Shown here piece by piece: positions 57,470-59,689 of a stretch of 59,689 bases of DNA. This DNA comes from Candidatus Jettenia ecosi (GTDB lineage Bacteria; Planctomycetota; Brocadiia; Brocadiales; Brocadiaceae): the NCBI GenBank assembly GCA_005524015.1, contig SULG01000010.1, forward strand, positions 1-59,689, written 5' to 3'. Under the pieces are notes generated by a model. That model was not told where the DNA came from and ran no database searches. It saw nothing but the letters and a program-made list of their open reading frames with translations. Each line of letters starts with the position of its first letter. Positions within the stretch are counted from its first letter, which is position 1. The position numbers and the translations under genes are program-made.

Positions 57470-58608
57470 ATAACACTCCCAGAGAAACTTTTATCTAACT
57501 TCTCTTTGCTATCCACGAAACTTTCTTCCATAATATTCTTGTTTAAAGGTTCTTTTATTCCAGGGAAACTATTGTCAACATTCTCTAAGATCTTATTGTC
57601 CATTAAGTACTTTTTAATGTCGGCTTTACTCATGGGTTGTTCATTAACAGATACGTAAGATTTTCGTAATTGATTAGAAACAAAATCAGAATATTCGTAT
57701 TTTATGTCTCCGTATATAGATTTAAATGCCGGTGTAATTACAAACATATCCTTTAATTCTAAAGAACGATGGACTTCTTCTTCACTCATAAGCTCTTCAT
57801 ATAATTTTTCACCAGGTTTTGCACCAATTTCTATAATCTTTATATCAGATGGTTTATAACCGTACCAAGGCGCAAGGACCTCTATCATGACTTCAGCAAG
57901 GTCCGGAATTCTCACTATGGGCATCTTTGTTACGAAGACCTCCCCACCTTTTGAAAGGGTAACAGATTTTAAAACCAATCTTGCGGACTCTTCTATTGTC
58001 ATAATAAAACGGGTCATCCTCTTATCGGTAACGGTAACAGGGCCTCCATTCTTTATTTGTTTCACGAATACCGGGACAACAGAACCTCTTGAACCTATAA
58101 CGTTACCAAATCTTGTGCTGCTGAAAATACCGTGATTATTACTCTTTACAGCATTTGTTGCTGTTATAAGCCTCTCACCCATAAGTTTTGATGTACCCAT
58201 TACATTCGTAGGGTTTACAGCTTTATCACTGCTTGTGAAAAGGACATTTTTAACATTACAATTCCTTGCTGCGCCGATAATATTTTCAACTCCTATGATA
58301 TTCGTACGCACGACATCAAAAGAATTATACTCAGAAAGAATAACATGCTTGAAGGCGGCGCAATGGATAATAATATCTATATCATATGAAAGCTTCTCTA
58401 ACTTTTCCCTGTCCCTTACATCACCAAGAAAACAAAAGACATTTTTATTTTTATACTCTTCCATAAGAAAGAACATTTCTGACTCGTTGTTATCCACAAG
58501 CCTGATTTCAGCAGGCATGAGAGAGAGTAGTTGTCTTGCAACTTCTCTTCCAACGGTTCCGGCAGCACCTGTTATAAGAACTCTTTTACCTTTATAAAAG
58601 TCTTTCAT
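57466..58608 (-). CDS. CapD/FlaA1-type nucleotide-sugar dehydratase/epimerase
   Basis: This 380-residue short-chain dehydrogenase/reductase begins with the NAD motif RVLITGAAGTVGREVARQLL. It has FTSSDKAVNPTNVMGTSKLM, in which Met stands at the usual catalytic Tyr position (SMK variant), a substitution typical of WbpM/FlaA1/CapE proteins. FGNVIGSRGSVVPVF, RMTRFIMTIEESARLV and GEVFVTKMP follow, and the C-terminal part has IEIGAKPGEKLYEELMSEEE. It lacks the membrane domain of WbpM. It likely makes a deoxy-sugar or N-acetyl-sugar precursor. Its stop overlaps the start of the sulfoquinovose-synthase-like gene by four bases, so the two genes are one unit. Confidence 0.88.
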   Translation of the reverse strand: MKDFYKGKRVLITGAAGTVGREVARQLLSLMPAEIRLVDNNESEMFFLMEEYKNKNVFCFLGDVRDREKLEKLSYDIDIIIHCAAFKHVILSEYNSFDVVRTNIIGVENIIGAARNCNVKNVLFTSSDKAVNPTNVMGTSKLMGERLITATNAVKSNNHGIFSSTRFGNVIGSRGSVVPVFVKQIKNGGPVTVTDKRMTRFIMTIEESARLVLKSVTLSKGGEVFVTKMPIVRIPDLAEVMIEVLAPWYGYKPSDIKIIEIGAKPGEKLYEELMSEEEVHRSLELKDMFVITPAFKSIYGDIKYEYSDFVSNQLRKSYVSVNEQPMSKADIKKYLMDNKILENVDNSFPGIKEPLNKNIMEESFVDSKEKLDKSFSGSVI

Positions 58609-59000
58609 ATCGCTATTTTATTGCCCCCTTAATTTGCAATGAAGTAAAATGAGCATTGAGTTGGCTCAGCAAAATAGTACGTAGTAATTAGTGTGGCATA
58701 CTATAATCACGCGATGCTTCTGGTTGCATAACTTATCTAAAATAAACACATTCATAGTAATAAGCCAAACTAATATATTGTTAAACAGTAATAATGTAGA
58801 AAAGGCTGACCTCCTCTCCTGGTAATCATCACTATTTAGCTTGTACTCTCACAGATATACGGAGAAATCAAAGTAAAAGTATAGCCTCTTTAGTAATGAA
58901 ACACAAGCCTTCTATTACTTTCAAATACAATCTTGTTTTAAAATAACAGCAGCATTCTTACTTTCTCAACTGTCTTGATTTTTGAAAGAGACATTTAAAA
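58609..59000. other. intergenic region between the CapD-like gene and the permease gene
   Basis: AT-rich, no ORF, hairpin or riboswitch that I recognise. It probably carries the promoter of the 58.6-44.9 kb minus-strand run, but I could not pick a convincing -10/-35 pair. Confidence 0.4.
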
Positions 59001-59689
59001 TTAATACTGTGTCAGAGTCCCATCTATCTTTGCCCTCTTAACAGCATATCCAAAAACAAAAATACTTAGTGGCAGCATTATACATGAAAAAATGATTAAT
59101 GCTACTATATTTGGCATTAATGCACGTAAAGAACATCCTTTTAATAAGGCTAATCTCATACCTTCCAGGGAATAAGTGATAGGTAATAAATAAGATAATT
59201 TTTGAAGCCAATTAGGCAGGACAGAAATAGGATAGTAAAGTCCGCCTAAAATTCCAAAAATGCTGGTAAATATCCAGCTTAGTGGATCTCCCTTCTTTAA
59301 TACCATAACAAAACTAGCAGATAATATTCCAAAGCTGCTAAAAGAGACAATGGTGAGAAACAGAACAAGCAAAGCCCCTATCAGATTTGCATTACTTATA
59401 TCTATACCGAATATAAAAACTCCTAAAAGTAAATACATTGCTACTTTGAAAGATGCAAGTATAAAACTATAAAGAGAAGAAGAAAGGATGATAGTTGGAA
59501 TCTCTGTTTGAGTTACTAACAAGGCTTCTAAGGTACCAAGCATCTGTCCTTCTCTAATACTCGTTGAGAGGGATTCTATTGATACTCCAATATAGCTAAA
59601 TAATGCAATTCCAATAAGAACGAACGAAAAATAATTTCCTCCGTATGGTTTGAGATATGATACTCCAACATCCCCTATAAGCCTTGAAA
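59001..59689 (-). CDS. ABC-2 type export permease, partial (5' end beyond window)
   Basis: The reading frame is open from 59001 to the window edge (in frame: RLIGDVGVSYLKPYGGNYF, then FVLIGIALFSYIGVS), so the start lies outside the window. About six helices are visible. SIREGQMLGTLEALLVTQTE and ILGGLYYPISVLPNWLQKLS are typical of ABC-2 permeases of the DrrB/NodJ type, and the C-terminus ends FVFGYAVKRAKIDGTL. The matching ATPase is probably just outside. A role in glycan or lipid export is plausible from its position next to the polysaccharide genes. Confidence 0.8.
   Translation of the reverse strand, partial: SRLIGDVGVSYLKPYGGNYFSFVLIGIALFSYIGVSIESLSTSIREGQMLGTLEALLVTQTEIPTIILSSSLYSFILASFKVAMYLLLGVFIFGIDISNANLIGALLVLFLTIVSFSSFGILSASFVMVLKKGDPLSWIFTSIFGILGGLYYPISVLPNWLQKLSYLLPITYSLEGMRLALLKGCSLRALMPNIVALIIFSCIMLPLSIFVFGYAVKRAKIDGTLTQY

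Overview
The window is an AT-rich stretch from a Gram-negative bacterium. Outer-membrane barrels, a TonB receptor and lipid-linked polysaccharide genes show the envelope type. The mix of genes (archaeal-type phosphoglycerate mutase, two-subunit class I fumarase, 2-hydroxyacyl-CoA dehydratase-type proteins, a 2-oxoacid:ferredoxin oxidoreductase gamma subunit, long beta-helix proteins) resembles an anaerobic planctomycete of the anammox type (Candidatus Brocadiales). That placement is an inference: no anammox marker gene (hydrazine synthase, hydroxylamine oxidoreductase) is present.

Region 1 (0.2-16.5 kb), housekeeping and core metabolism: glyS, a YhaM-like OB/HD exoribonuclease, RNase R, a Dabb protein, lysS with a polysaccharide deacetylase 1 nt behind it, a two-gene 2-hydroxyacyl-CoA dehydratase/double-cubane-type system whose activase is fused to a second dehydratase-like domain, a four-helix haem-copper-oxidase-like protein, a small zinc metalloprotease, and a CvpA / AsmA-like / ApgM run. 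Region 2 (16.9-19.3 kb): an overlapping operon of a GNAT-oxidoreductase gamma fusion, fumarase alpha and fumarase beta. Region 3 (19.8-35.4 kb), envelope and transport: TonB receptor, periplasmic binding protein, transglutaminase-like protein, an eight-repeat exported protein, a TPR protein, an ABC-F ATPase overlapping a methyltransferase, an asymmetric heterodimeric ABC exporter, and a thioredoxin/NHL-repeat protein with a 32-residue membrane peptide ahead of it.

Region 4 (35.6-59.7 kb) is a large exopolysaccharide locus. On the plus strand lie an outer-membrane barrel and three right-handed beta-helix proteins. Two of these are paralogues preceded by cyclic di-GMP-I (GEMM-I) riboswitches, three riboswitches in all, two of them in tandem. 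On the minus strand lie an initiating sugar transferase, a GT4 glycosyltransferase, a further beta-helix paralogue without a riboswitch, an O-antigen-ligase/polymerase-like protein, a nucleotidyltransferase-thymidylate-kinase-like fusion, a small P-loop kinase, a Wzx flippase, an NTP_transf_5 protein, a UDP-sulfoquinovose-synthase-like enzyme, a CapD/FlaA1-type dehydratase and an ABC-2 permease cut by the window edge. My reading is that this locus makes and exports a glycan, possibly containing sulfoquinovose, and that c-di-GMP controls a family of surface beta-helix proteins that bind or process it.

Five genes (glyS, fumarase beta, the TonB receptor, the initiating sugar transferase, the small kinase) are each broken by one base, three of them in or at a homopolymer. 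I annotate each as a single gene with a frame break. Base-calling error is the simplest explanation for most of them, though the glyS site also has the form of a -1 slippery heptamer next to a stop codon. I saw no tRNA, rRNA, CRISPR array or complete insertion sequence.
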